Below are positions 20,560-30,418 of a stretch of DNA of 32,500 bases, piece by piece. Under the pieces are notes generated by a model. That model saw only the letters and a program-made list of their open reading frames with translations, searched no databases and had not been told where the DNA came from. Source of the stretch: Halisarca cf. caerulea (lineage: Eukaryota > Porifera > Demospongiae > Chondrillida > Halisarcidae); contig CAUJGJ010000397.1 in assembly GCA_963170055.1 (NCBI GenBank), forward strand, positions 2,805,001 through 2,837,500. Reading direction: 5' to 3'. Position numbers and translations under genes: made by a program. Position 1 is the stretch's first letter, and every line of letters begins with the position of its first letter.

Positions 20560-22433
20560 GAAAGATCACTGTAAGAAATGCATGGTTTTGTGTAGTGGTG
20601 TAGTAAAATGTGTGTGTGTGCGTGTGTGTGTGTCAAGTTTTAGCATTCAATAATCCAAACAATATATTGGGATCATGATCTAGTCAGTTTTATTAATTAT
20701 AAATGACAGTGACAATTTCAATAAAAGTTAATACGCATGCCATTCTGCACTACTATAATAATAGTAGTCCCAGGATGCACCACGAGGAGGTAGGCATGCT
20801 TTGCATCCCAGAGGATTGGATTCGTTTTAACTAGGGTCTGCAAGAGACCGTAAAACTCCTCCAATCCAAAATAAAAATGGTGCAATAAAATGCTATACAT
20901 ATAATGGTACAGGTGTACCGTTGTGTGATCCGCCAGAATCACTTAAATGTGTAGCTATAGAATAAAGAACAGAATATACAATGTGATCTTTCAGCAGATC
21001 AATATAGTCAGCATGTTATAGTAATATTTTTTCCGTGCTAAGGTGCACAAGGTATCCAAAATTGGCCACAAGTAGTCCATAGTATGATCATTGTGATCTA
21101 TGCAAGTCACCATTGGGCAGTGCAATGTGCATAGCCCAATATGTGAGACTATATACTAATGTACTGTTTACCATCAAAGGCACTGGAAGTTGTGTACCAA
21201 AGGAAGGTACTATGGGAAAAGGTACTGCATACCGATGAAGGTAGCAAATACTAGAAGAAATGTATACTGCGTACCAATATAATATGCAGGTACAGGATGT
21301 AAAGGGTGATATACTGTGCCATAATTCCCAACCTTTTATAGTTGTACTCAATTTGCAGAGTGGTGTAAACTTAAGGTTGAGGTGGCACTGACTACCTATA
21401 TATGGGGTTCAATGTGTAATGATTAGCCATTTGCCTTTGTTCTATGGATGTATAGACATGACTAACATATACTCCCCAATGACATGTGTTCTTCCCTTAT
21501 ATAGGCTATAGGATTGCTTATTAAATGCAAATGGCTCATTACAAGTGTTTGCTCAAACATGAACTCTAAATTTCAATCACCTTATCTATATGGGCAATAA
21601 CTACTCTAAATGCATTTGCAAGATGACCCAAATAACTGGACTCTGAGCAGGGGCGTTGCAAAAGCTGTACAGACTTGGAGTCTGCATGGAAATGTAGTCT
21701 AATTGCATAAAAGTTCAGTTTTGGTTTCTATCTAATTCATTCAAGTTAGACTATCACGTTCAACAATATTACATTGTTGACCAAGAGGTGCTTCACAAAA
21801 CATGAAAGCTAAAGAATGCCATCAAGAGGTATTCATTCATGGATGGCTTCGTGCATAACAGCAACATGCTGTTGTTTTAATAGTAAAACCAGCGTCAATA
21901 GTAAACTACAGGTACAATTTTGGCCAGTAATATCTCCGTAAATTGGGCGTTCAGCAGGAGTAAGTATAGCTGGGCAGCTTAATCATAGCAAAGGATACAG
22001 GCCCTGTTCTAACTTACCTATGTGTTCCTAAGTTACTCCACTTTACCCCATGGCTGGGCACCTTAAACAAACGTTACAGGCCTTGTTCCACTTAATCCTA
22101 CATACATAAACTCACAAATCCGCACACACACTTTCCCCATTGTAAACACACGTCACACACACCACACTCCTACAAAGCAATGTATACACACAATCTACAC
22201 ATGCTGTCTCTAAACATCAGTAAAGCTTACAAAGGCACACTGAGACACTGTAGTCTAATAACAAAGGAAATCACACCCCACAAATACACACAAAGACACA
22301 TACCACCTCCACACGTAAAGGTACAAACCTTACCAAGGCACAGACGACTGAAGAACGACACCCAACGAAACTAAATGTCTGTATAATACTAGTCATAGCA
22401 ATATATCACAGCCCCGTGGCCAACGTGTTCTGT
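20560..22433. other. Long stretch without a recognised gene
   Basis: A short (GT)n lies at 20608-20632. Minus-strand open frames at 20718-20942 and 21088-21351 are unsupported by motif or splice pattern. A diverged tandem pair (gctgggcagcttaa... and gctgggcaccttaa..., each followed by tacaggcc) is at 21969-22102. The region 22100-22370 is CA-rich and non-repetitive. Confidence 0.5.
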
Positions 22434-22508
22434 TAGTCTCGCGTAGCCAGACCCTACTCGCCCACACATGACGTGTGTGGGCAAGTGGGGTCTGGCTATG
22501 CGAGACTA
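22434..22508. mobile_element. Foldback MITE, TAGTCTCGCG family, 75 bp, perfect 9-bp target duplication
   Basis: The whole element is a palindrome: TAGTCTCGCGTAGCCAGACC ... GGTCTGGCTATGCGAGACTA, with cccacacatgacgtgtgtggg at the centre. gtgttctgt flanks it on both sides (22425-22433 and 22509-22517). A 9-bp duplication is typical of Mutator-like elements. It lies about 120 bp upstream of the next gene's start. Confidence 0.9.
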
Positions 22509-22629
22509 GTGTTCTGTCGCAACTATCAACCTGTGACTGCAATGAATGGTTATGCAACTATTCCGCCGCACAATGCATGAAAAGGAACAAAAACTTGCTT
22601 AACATGCTCCGCTTTGTCAAACCCGAGAA

Positions 22630-23906
22630 ATGCGCTTACAAACACAGAGGAATACAAAGACGATCGAAGGACCAGTCGACAACGGCTTTTCAATGAAGAA
22701 CAGGTATGAAATGTCTGAAATTCCATCGCGCGCGCATTCTCCGCGGGATTTTATTTCATTTGCGGCTGGCCATGGCAATGGAGCTCCAAATCTCTCTCGT
22801 TTTTGTGGTACGTTCAAAGCCTACTACAACGTTATAAGTGTATAATATGTTTTTATTTCGAATTTCGCTGTATACATTATTCTACTTTTCACACAAATAG
22901 ATGTTGGTTGCAGCAGCAATACACTTGCTGCTGCAACTATTGATCCCAAGTTTTTTCTCGGGGTTAATGGTAAGAGTTTTACACTCTGTACGTTTGCATA
23001 GTGATTAATTTACTTTATTCTCTGTTGTAGGGAATATTTTCAACATGTGTGTGGATATATGTAAGTTTACGACTTATATTCAATGCCATGCATCTCCTTG
23101 TTCTTGCAGGCTCACAAAATTATTACATATGAACTTCTCACCTTGCATGGCAATACTTTGTTTTTGTGTTATAAATCAGTGGTTTTAACTTTAATAAATC
23201 AAATTTATTATTATATTATATTCTTGTATTTCCAATTGTTTGTAGATGAAAGTCAAGAAAGACTACAATGTAAGAGAACCTGCATGACTTGCATAAGATT
23301 AGAATGTATCTTGTTATTCGATATATGTTTTTACATGCCTGTTTTTTTTCTACATGCATGTGAGTATTAGTGTATTCCTGTAATGTCCTCTGTTATAAAT
23401 TATGTTATATCTTCATGTTCACAAGAGAGAAAAGCATCAGTGGAGAAGGAACTACTAGTGAGTTCAATATTGGTGAACAATGTACCTATTGACAGTAATA
23501 GACTTGTTTAACTTTTGTGTACATATGCATGTGTTTGAACATTTATAGTGTGCATGTGTGTGTGTGCACATGTATATATGTGTACGTGTGTACGTGCATG
23601 TGTGTGCATGTGCATGTGTGCGCACATGCATGTGTGTGTACGTGTGTACATGTGTGTGTGTGTGCGTGTGTACATATGTGTGTGCATATATGAATATCAA
23701 ATTGGCTCTCTTTTTCTCTATACATGCATAATAGACAAAAGAAAAGGTTGATGAAATTGAAACAGTTGTAAGTAAAATTCGTTGTATGTGTGTGTGTATG
23801 TATGTGTGTGCATATATAAATATCACATTTGCTCTCTTCTTCACTATACATAATAGAAAAAGGAGAAAGATGATGAAATTGAAAAAGTTGTAAGTAAAAT
23901 TCGTTG

Positions 23907-23937
<31 letters not shown>

Positions 23938-24041
23938 GTGTGCATATATAAATATCAAATTTGCTCTCTTCTTCTCTATACATAATAGAAAAAGGAGAAA
24001 GATGATGAAATTGAAAAAGTTCTAAGTAAAATTCGTTGTGT

Positions 24042-24081
<40 letters not shown>

Positions 24082-24504
24082 ACGTGTGTGTGTGTATGGT
24101 GTGTGTGTGTGTGTGTGTGGGTGGGTGGGTCCTTATTAGCGTGTGTTTTATGCACACCCACTGTCCCCTCTAGAAAAATGAAAAAGATCAGGAAATTTTT
24201 CGCATTGTAAGTACAATTTTAAATCTCTGTAGTTTTGTTCAACAGATACATCTTTTTCTCACATACAGCGTAACCAACTTCAAAAGGAACGGCGCTGCAG
24301 GAGGCGCGAAAGGAGGATGCTGTCACCAACGCGGCCTCTTCCTCCTCCGCCTCCTCAGCGCCAGGGTCAATGTGTGACCCATAGTAAGTTAGCACAATAT
24401 ATGTACACAAAGTCTACATGTTTATATATACATATATATATAATTTTATGTTTTATATATTCTCACACCCTTTCTTTACAGATATACGAGCAATAAACTA
24501 TTAA
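22630..24504 (+). CDS. Micro-exon gene encoding an unrecognised protein with repeated coiled-coil exons
   Basis: Exons: 22630-22807, 22901-22969, 23031-23060, 23246-23269, 23441-23457 (or from 23435), 23735-23767, 23857-23889, 23989-24021, 24174-24206, 24269-24383, 24482-24504. Every junction except 24022 has GT/AG, and the phases chain without a stop: 1,1,1,1, then 0 for the repeated exons, then 1. The ATG at 22630 is preceded by an in-frame TAA (22600). Exons 1-3 read RDFISFAAGHGNGAPNLSRF, then CSSNTLAAATIDPKFFLGVN and GNIFNMCVDI, a Cys/Gly-containing block I cannot place. The 33-nt exons encode TKEKVDEIETV, KKEKDDEIEKV (twice) and KNEKDQEIFRI. Then comes a basic RNQLQKERRCRRRERRM and a proline run PLPPPPPQR. 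The third 33-nt exon has ctaagt instead of gtaagt, so it is probably skipped or fused. AATAAA at 24492 overlaps the last codons. The gene model is inferred; no transcript was seen. Confidence 0.6.
23680..24125. repeat. Three tandem exon-intron cassettes with GT-microsatellite introns
   Basis: A unit of about 130 bp repeats: (GT)n, gcatatataaatatcaaatt, tgctctcttcttctctatac, ataatag, a 33-nt exon, then gtaagtaaaattcgttg and (GT)n again. Copies centre on 23735, 23857 and 23989. Copies 2 and 3 are almost identical, including an identical exon. Copy 3 carries G to C in the splice donor. Confidence 0.85.
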
Positions 24505-24734
24505 TGTTTTAAAACTTATATTTATATATAACACATGTACATGCATACACATTTCTGTATCTTTATTACGAATACTATTACTATATGATTATTAACAATT
24601 ATTGCTAGTATATACTATTATAATTGATTTTCATTATATCATAGTAATAATTTTATTTAATATTAATAATGATTACAATTAATTCATTATTTAACAATAA
24701 TCAATATTTACAATTATAAAAATGAAATGTTTTT

Positions 24735-25081
24735 AGGGGCTGCCGCAGGCAGCCTCTATATTGTTTTCATTTGGACTTCCGGTGTGTAACGCTCGTCCGA
24801 TATATATATATATATATATATAATATAGATTTGAAGAAAAGTCTTATAATAGAGAATTTATATAATAGTAATAGAGAAGTATGAATTTATACAGAAATGA
24901 GTTATAAGAATTGTTTTGAAAACAATTGCCAAATATGGCAATTGTTTTCAAAACAATCGTCCAGTTACAATAAACAGTATGTTCAATGAATGTTCAGCTG
25001 TGCACTAACCCTTCAATGTTTTGCAAGTAATTCGAGTGTGTGGGGCGGCAGCCCCCACGAGTTTTTAACTCGAATTACTTG
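24735..25081 (+). mobile_element. (TA)n-hairpin element, copy Y2 (most complete)
   Basis: Order: hairpin C (aggggctgccgcaggcagcc, about 24736), ctatattgttttcatttgga, cttccggtgtgtaacgctcg, (TA)n (about 24801-24822), the shared 90-bp block, hairpin B (24911-24958, 22-bp perfect arms), cagttacaataaacagtatg and hairpin A (25024-25081). It is the inverted counterpart of copy Y1 and lies just after the 3' end of the micro-exon gene. Confidence 0.85.
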
Positions 25082-25114
25082 TTCAATAAAAGTTCCATAC
25101 CTGTTAAGTCAAGT

Positions 25115-25288
25115 TTAACTTAAAATAATTAGTGGCACTATGTAGACACAGTTCGTCTCTTCTGTGTTTGTAATTCCTAAAACAAAGAAAATTAAAAAAG
25201 CTTCAATAAATAATCTGAAGTACAGTATCTTTACACACATCAGGGCTTCTGATTCTGAACTTTGTACCTTTACACACATACATACATG

Positions 25289-25331
<43 letters not shown>

Positions 25332-25489
25332 ACACACCTAGCGATGCAATATATACATGCACACACAATTCACATAAATACATATATACATACTGCCACT
25401 ACCTACACACACACACACACCTAGCCATGCAATATATACACGCACGCACAATTCACATAAATACATATATACATATTGCCACTACCTAC

Positions 25490-25532
<43 letters not shown>

Positions 25533-25626
25533 ACAAACAAACACACACACATACACACACATACAAACAGTGACACACACACACACTCTCTCTCTCACAC
25601 ACACACACACATAACACACACATACA

Positions 25627-25666
<40 letters not shown>

Positions 25667-25680
25667 GACACACATACATT

Positions 25681-25729
<49 letters not shown>

Positions 25730-26144
25730 GCACACCAAACAACATAGATACGGGTACATAGTATACAACATCTACACTAACATACACAAACGCGAGCATA
25801 TCCAAAAACTACTAAAGAAATTCTTTTTTAACACACACACAGTGACACACACACAGTGACACACACACACATACACCACACACACACACACACACATACA
25901 CACACACACACACATCCAAATATACACTTACAATTTCACCAAAGCCCTTTAGAATCAGTACTTCAGTCTATATTCTGAACATGAAAAGAAAGAACAATAA
26001 ACAATGAAACCACAAAAGGACACATACATACACACACAGTCAAACCTCCATTACACCACTGGTTCTACCACACCATGCTGCTATAACCAATATGGTGTAT
26101 CAAGTGATTGTAAACGGGTCACACACACACTCACTCACTCACTA

Positions 26145-26197
<53 letters not shown>

Positions 26198-26216
26198 ATA
26201 CATACTCTACCTCACA

Positions 26217-26288
<72 letters not shown>

Positions 26289-27199
26289 AACACACACACA
26301 AACACACCACACACACACACTAACACACACACACACACACACACACACCACACACACACACATACCACAGACACACAGACACACACAAGCATAGAAACAA
26401 AGCACTCAACTATACATCACAATAACAGAACAATAAAAAATAAGACCATGAGCAAACACACACACAAACACACACACACACACACACACACACAAGCAAA
26501 CATAAACGCAAGCGAACATATCTGGAAAAATACATACAGAAATTTTTACAGATACGTCCAAAAACGGTTAGCTAAAGAAATAGAGCTTTCAATCAGTCAA
26601 CTTACCTATATCCGAAGCTTTCTTGACCTTCTTTTTGTCTGTAAATTCAACCGTTTGAAAACAGTTTGCTAATTCTAAACAGAGCTTTAATTTTTCATCT
26701 TTCCTGTTCCGCAATCTTCTTTGAATCTTCCCGTCGTTTCCATACTTTTGCGGTTCCAAGGTTTTCTTTTCATCCTAACATCTGCGCTCAGTATCTATGG
26801 TTAGAGGACCTAAGCAAACACACATATAAAAGATTACACACACGTACGCGAACATATCCACGAAAACACATGGAGAAACTATTTTATTAAAGACGTGCTC
26901 CTACTAAACGTTGTTAAAACACTTTTACATGCGCGTTCAAGCACTCCATAATGGTTAACTAAGAACAAAAGGCTTTCCACACTCATCTTACCTGTTTCCG
27001 AAGCTTTCTTGAGCCTTTTCTTCGTTTCCATGGACTTCCCTGGTAGCGTAAGGTACAATGTCTCAGTAAAATCATCCATCCAAGAATGTTTCCGTCCTAA
27101 ATGCTTCGTCAAAGTTCTCTTCCTTGTTGGATGACGCGGCTTAACAGCTTTTCGCAGTTTTCGAGTCCTTCCACAACTTCTTAAACGAAGACAACAACT
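25115..27199 (-). CDS. Unrecognised Lys/Arg-rich gene with duplicated exons (partial model)
   Basis: Minus-strand exons: B, 26992 to about 27199 (LRKAVKPRHPTRKRTLTKHL, WMDDFTETLYLTLPGKSMET), donor gtaaga in phase 1. A, 26606-26774 (DEKKTLEPQKYGND, RRLRNRKDEKLKL), acceptor ttag, donor gtaagt in phase 1. A terminal exon, 25115-25176 (GITNTEETNCVYIV), has a strong acceptor tttctttgttttag and TAA at 25115-25117; its phase fits A or B. Exons A and B end alike (KKKVKKASDIG and KKRLKKASETG) and are followed by similar intron sequence (aacatatcc... and CA tracts), so they look like tandem duplicates. B to A splicing is out of phase, which suggests alternative use or a missing exon. The intron between A and the last exon is about 1.4 kb of CA microsatellite. 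No start codon was identified. The basic composition suggests a nuclear or nucleic-acid-binding protein, as inference. Confidence 0.4.
25265..26492. repeat. (CA)n microsatellite region
   Basis: Several CA arrays: about 25265-25335, 25490-25735, 25832-25912, 26120-26390 and 26455-26492. A tandem pair at 25330-25490 shares tagcgatgcaatatatacat-like sequence plus cacataaatacatatatac. Open frames within are artefacts. Confidence 0.95.
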
Positions 27200-27386
27200 T
27201 TAAACCAGTCGCTCTACCTCTAGAAATTGAAGGCCCACGGAAATTGTTGGAGCGAGTTGAATCTTCGTGATTAACTCTCAATCCAAATCTTTAGGTCTTA
27301 AAGATTCTTCGTTGACGAAAACAGAAGTAAAGACACTGAATAATACCAACGACTTCGACTACCGCCTAAAAGTCCGCCATGTTGTT

Positions 27387-27390
<4 letters not shown>

Positions 27391-27422
<32 letters not shown>

Positions 27423-27494
27423 TCGTTCCGGACGTTCCGGACACTTCCGGTGAAAGTAAAAACAATATAGGGGCCGCCTTTGGCGGCCCAAAAA
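27391..27494 (+). mobile_element. (TA)n-hairpin element, short type X1
   Basis: (TA)n, then gacatcgttccggacgttcc, ggacacttccggtgaaagta, aaaacaatata, the hairpin GGGCCGCC-TTT-GGCGGCCC (27471-27489) and AAAA. It matches the reverse complement of 31851-31952. It lies 44 bp from the right inverted repeat of the 8.2 kb segment. Confidence 0.8.
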
Positions 27495-27558
27495 GTGACG
27501 ATAAATTTTCTGATCCCTGAAGCCATACAAGTGTCCGTGGACATGTTCCACATGCGAT

Positions 27559-27895
27559 GTCTCAAAAGCAAAGAAACTTTAACTACAGGCTCAGTAAAGC
27601 TCGGATTACAGTAGAGCACGCCTTCGGTCGACTGAAAGGGAGATGGCGTTGTTTGTTGAAGCGCATGGACTACCATCTTTCCAATGTCTCACATGTTGTT
27701 GCAGCATGTGTAGTATTGCACAATATATGTGAATCATTAGGGGACAGATGTCAAGAAGATTGGGTTGTACAAGATTTTAATGGAAGGGGAAACGAGAATC
27801 GCTGTGATGAAGCCTCTCCCTCGTCTGCAGGTACCGGTACTCCAACCAGCCGTGCCACTCGAGATACCTTTGCCGATTATCTCTGTACATTGTAA
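27559..27895 (+). pseudogene. PIF/Harbinger transposase, C-terminal part
   Basis: [20 protein letters not shown] and [18 protein letters not shown], then [18 protein letters not shown], are the standard C-terminal block of DDE_Tnp_4 proteins. The Glu of VEHAFGRLK is the third catalytic residue. It is continuous to TAA 27893-27895. It begins exactly at the inner side of the inverted repeat and completes the N-terminal part at 18285-19366, 8.2 kb away. Confidence 0.85.
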
Positions 27896-27906
27896 GTACT
27901 ATATAG

Positions 27907-27964
27907 TAGTCTCGCATAGCCAGACCCTACTCGCCTACACAGTAGGGTCTGGTTGGTGAGACTA
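27907..27964. mobile_element. Foldback MITE, TAGTCTCGCG family, 58 bp, 9-bp target duplication
   Basis: TAGTCTCGCATAGCCAGACC at the left and GGTCTGGTTGGTGAGACTA at the right. Flanks actatatag and agtatatag match at 8 of 9 bases. It lies 12 bp after the Harbinger stop codon. Confidence 0.75.
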
Positions 27965-28174
27965 AGTATATAGCTACAGTACATGCCGTGATGGCTCTTC
28001 ACAGTATACAGTAGTTAACGCTTTGAATTATTTGACTGTTTAGTAATAATTAAAAGCTATAACTAATGCAATACATGTACGTACATATGTATTAAATGTA
28101 TAACTTTTACATTACAACAATAATAAAGTTGTTACTGTAACAGTAACGTACAACTGACAATGTGAATAAACCTA

Positions 28175-28876
28175 TTAATTAGAATTAGAGGTAGTAGTCA
28201 CTGGTGACTCATCTTGCTGTGAAGCATGCGAGCTGGTTGGCAACTGTGATGGTTGACCCTGTCTGGAAGGTAATGTTACTGGACCAGGTGTAATGCTGGT
28301 AACTGGGACTGGTGGATAAGGAAAGGGAGGAGGTCCGTAACCAGTTAACATCATCATCATCTGTTGCATCTGCTGCATAAACAGTTGCTGCATCCACTTC
28401 GTCTGGTCCTCCTCTCGGGCTGCTCTTCTTTCCTCATTTTCTGCTTCAGACATCATTCTTTTTTCTTCAAATTCAATGAAACGTCTATCTGATTCTTCTG
28501 TCTGCCTTTCTAGCTTGTCTAATATCTCTGACATTCTTCTATCTGCCTCAGTTCTCTTCCTTCTGATACTAGCACCCGGTGTTCTCCTCACAGATATTCC
28601 TGTTGTTGTCGTCGTCTTTGTTGTTGTTAGTGTTGGTGTTGCTGTTACAGTTGTTGTGGGTGTTGTTGCAGTTATTGTTGTTGCTGTTGCCATTGTTGGT
28701 GCTGTAATAACTGTTGCTGTCGTTACTGTTTGTGGCGAGGGTGGTGGTGGTGTACCAGGTGCAACAGTGTATTGAGACATTCATGATGGTGGACCAGACA
28801 TTGTTTCATAATTTGCATCACTCCTTCCTCCTTCTGGAGTCTCCACTCTGTCATTACTGTCCTGTCCTGTCCTGTT
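28175..28876 (-). pseudogene. Probable Harbinger second ORF (Myb-like partner), C-terminal exon
   Basis: Minus-strand frame, convergent with the transposase and 280 bp from its stop. The open part from ATG 28780 has a Thr-rich low-complexity stretch, then a charged coiled coil (RRMSEILDKLERQTEESDRR, EEKRMMSEAENEERRAARE) and a Gln/Met-rich run LFMQQMQQMMMM, ending in a Pro-rich tail. In frame upstream, NDRVETPEGGRSDANYETM continues to 28876 past a TGA at 28781-28783, so the exon is longer and interrupted. Harbinger elements encode a Myb/SANT DNA-binding protein that carries the transposase into the nucleus, and coiled-coil tails like this are usual. The Myb domain itself is not visible, so the assignment rests on position and composition. 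Confidence 0.5.
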
Positions 28877-28879
28877 TTA

Positions 28880-29021
28880 CGGACGAATCCAGATAGGAAT
28901 ATGACTTTTACCTTTAAAACGGTTCGCCGCTATCTCCTCCTAGAAGAATGATGCGTGTACTTTCTGACTATGGCGAATGTTCCAAAATAAACTTGGTGAG
29001 TGCCCTTATCTATAAGGTGGA
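28880..29021. other. No gene recognised
   Basis: Spacer between the Harbinger partner ORF and the exon-like stretch at 29022. A gtgagt donor-like site is at about 28996. Confidence 0.4.
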
Positions 29022-29103
29022 ATGATTTACGCGTTGGAAACTAAAGCGGCATTGGTGGCAAAAAGGATGTCAACAGCCATGTTCGTGTGCAATGATATCT
29101 GTA
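29022..29103 (+). CDS. Possible first coding exon of an unknown gene
   Basis: MIYALETKAALVAKRMSTAM FVCNDIC, then a gtaagt donor in phase 1. Downstream, two 21-nt candidate exons lie after ttacag and before gtgtgt in the duplicated units at about 29207 and 29331. Both would be symmetric phase 1 and encode ICMCDKIG-like peptides. This resembles the micro-exon gene at 22.6 kb, but the chain cannot be followed further. Confidence 0.3.
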
Positions 29104-29156
29104 GTAAGTATGCGAGTATCCTGTCGAAATTAGTCGATTATGCTGCGAAATACATA

Positions 29157-29360
29157 TATCCTGTTAGATATTTATTTTGGGAACATGTATGTGCAGGAAT
29201 CTTTTACAGTTTGTATGTGTGACAAAATTGGTGTGTGTGTGTCCATTATGCTGCTAATTCAGTACCATAGATACTACGAAGAATCCTGTTAGATATTTAT
29301 TTTTGGAACATACATGTGCAGGATTCCTTTACAGTTTGTATGTGTGATAAAATTGGTGTG
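29157..29360. repeat. Tandem duplication of about 80 bp linked by (GT)n
   Basis: tcctgttagatatttatttt... to tttgtatgtgtga(c/t)aaaattggtgtg occurs at 29157-29235 and 29284-29360, about 127 bp apart. Confidence 0.8.
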
Positions 29361-29386
29361 TCTATGTGTATTTGTGCACATAATAT

Positions 29387-29387
<1 letters not shown>

Positions 29388-29421
<34 letters not shown>

Positions 29422-29530
29422 TACGTGAGTGCACGCTCGCGAGTGTGTGTGTATGTGTGTGTGTGTACGTGCGTGAGTGCATGTTCGCGCGTGTGTGTGT
29501 ATGTGTGTGTGTGTGTGTGGGTGTGGGTGG
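29388..29530. repeat. (GT)n microsatellite
   Basis: GT array with two gtacgt-gagtgca-cg cores (about 29418 and 29466). A shorter array follows at 29693-29755. Confidence 0.9.
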
Positions 29531-29744
29531 GTGTGCAGGGGCATAGGACAACTCATACGTATATGTGCGGGGGCCAAAGGTTCTATAGATGAAGCATTTT
29601 GTACAGCAATATGTTAGGCACGTGTTTGATTTTGGCCCCTACTCACTAAATGTGAGCCCCCTGGCTCACCCTCGTTCCTACGCCTATGGTTTGTGTGTGT
29701 GTGTGTGTGTGTGTTTGTGTGTTTGTATGTGTTTTGTACATGTG

Positions 29745-29898
29745 TGTGTGCACCAATAGTTGATGAGTGTTGTTGGCTATATAGCAGAAGATTTATCCTC
29801 TGAGAATAAGAGCAGAGATGGCCACCTACAAAATGAATTGGCCATATTGAAATATTTGGGCGTCGCTAGCAATGGTTTGAAATTTATGCAGGATTTAA

Positions 29899-29930
<32 letters not shown>

Positions 29931-29950
29931 GTGTGTGTGTGTATGTGTGT

Positions 29951-29988
<38 letters not shown>

Positions 29989-30143
29989 GTGTGTGTGCAC
30001 CAATAGTTGGTGAGTGTTGTTGGCTATATAGTGGAAGACTTATCCTGAGAATGAAAGCAAAGTTGGCCACCAACAAAATAAATAGACCATTATGAAAACA
30101 TTTTGTGTTTTGTATAGCAATGGTTTGAAATTTATGCAGGATT
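29745..30143. repeat. Tandem duplication of about 150 bp linked by (GT)n
   Basis: gtgcaccaatagttg(a/g)tgag, tgttgttggctatatag and agcaatggtttgaaatttat gcaggattt occur in both 29748-29898 and 29998-30143. Between them is (GT)n (29900-30000), and a longer array (30144-30478) follows. Copy 1 has a continuous frame (VVGYIAEDLSSENKSRDGHL) that copy 2 has lost. Confidence 0.8.
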
Positions 30144-30166
30144 TGTGTGTGTGTGTGTTGTGTGTG

Positions 30167-30201
<35 letters not shown>

Positions 30202-30375
30202 GCGTGCATGTGCGTTGTGTGTGTGTTTGTGTGTGTGTGCTTGTGTGTGCATGTGTGTGTGTGTGTGTGTGTGCATGTGTGTGTGTGCATGTGTGTGTGT
30301 GTGTGCATGTGCGTTGTGTGTGTGTGCCTGTGTGTGCATGTGTGTGTGTGTTTGTGCCTCTGTGTGTGTGTGTGT

Positions 30376-30418
<43 letters not shown>

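Larger units (their letters stand above)
19367..27558. mobile_element. 8.2 kb segment bounded by a 21-bp inverted repeat inside the Harbinger gene
   Basis: 19367-19387 (ATCGCATGTGG...CATGTCCA) and 27538-27558 are inverted copies with 20 of 21 bases matching. Left of one is LPWVMKAYPE of the transposase; right of the other is [12 protein letters not shown], which follows it closely in Harbinger proteins. So the two halves look like one gene split by this insertion. The segment contains two unrecognised spliced genes, several MITEs and hairpin elements. I recognise no transposase of its own, and no certain target duplication (at most AT). It may be a large non-autonomous transposon, a composite, or nested insertions after an initial foldback insertion. 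Confidence 0.45.

Noticed and set aside
20718..21351. Minus-strand frames as a gene
   Set aside because: Aromatic- and Leu-rich composition is what AT-rich non-coding DNA gives; no conserved motif or consistent splice chain was found.
26037..26125. Complete second copy of the pogo-like MITE
   Set aside because: Only the left end (CAGTCAAACCTCC...) and part of the interior are recognisable; no right end with TA is seen before the CA array.
27366..27676. Minus-strand frames ending in YIYIYIYI
   Set aside because: Shadows of the Harbinger C-terminal coding strand and of the (TA)n tract.
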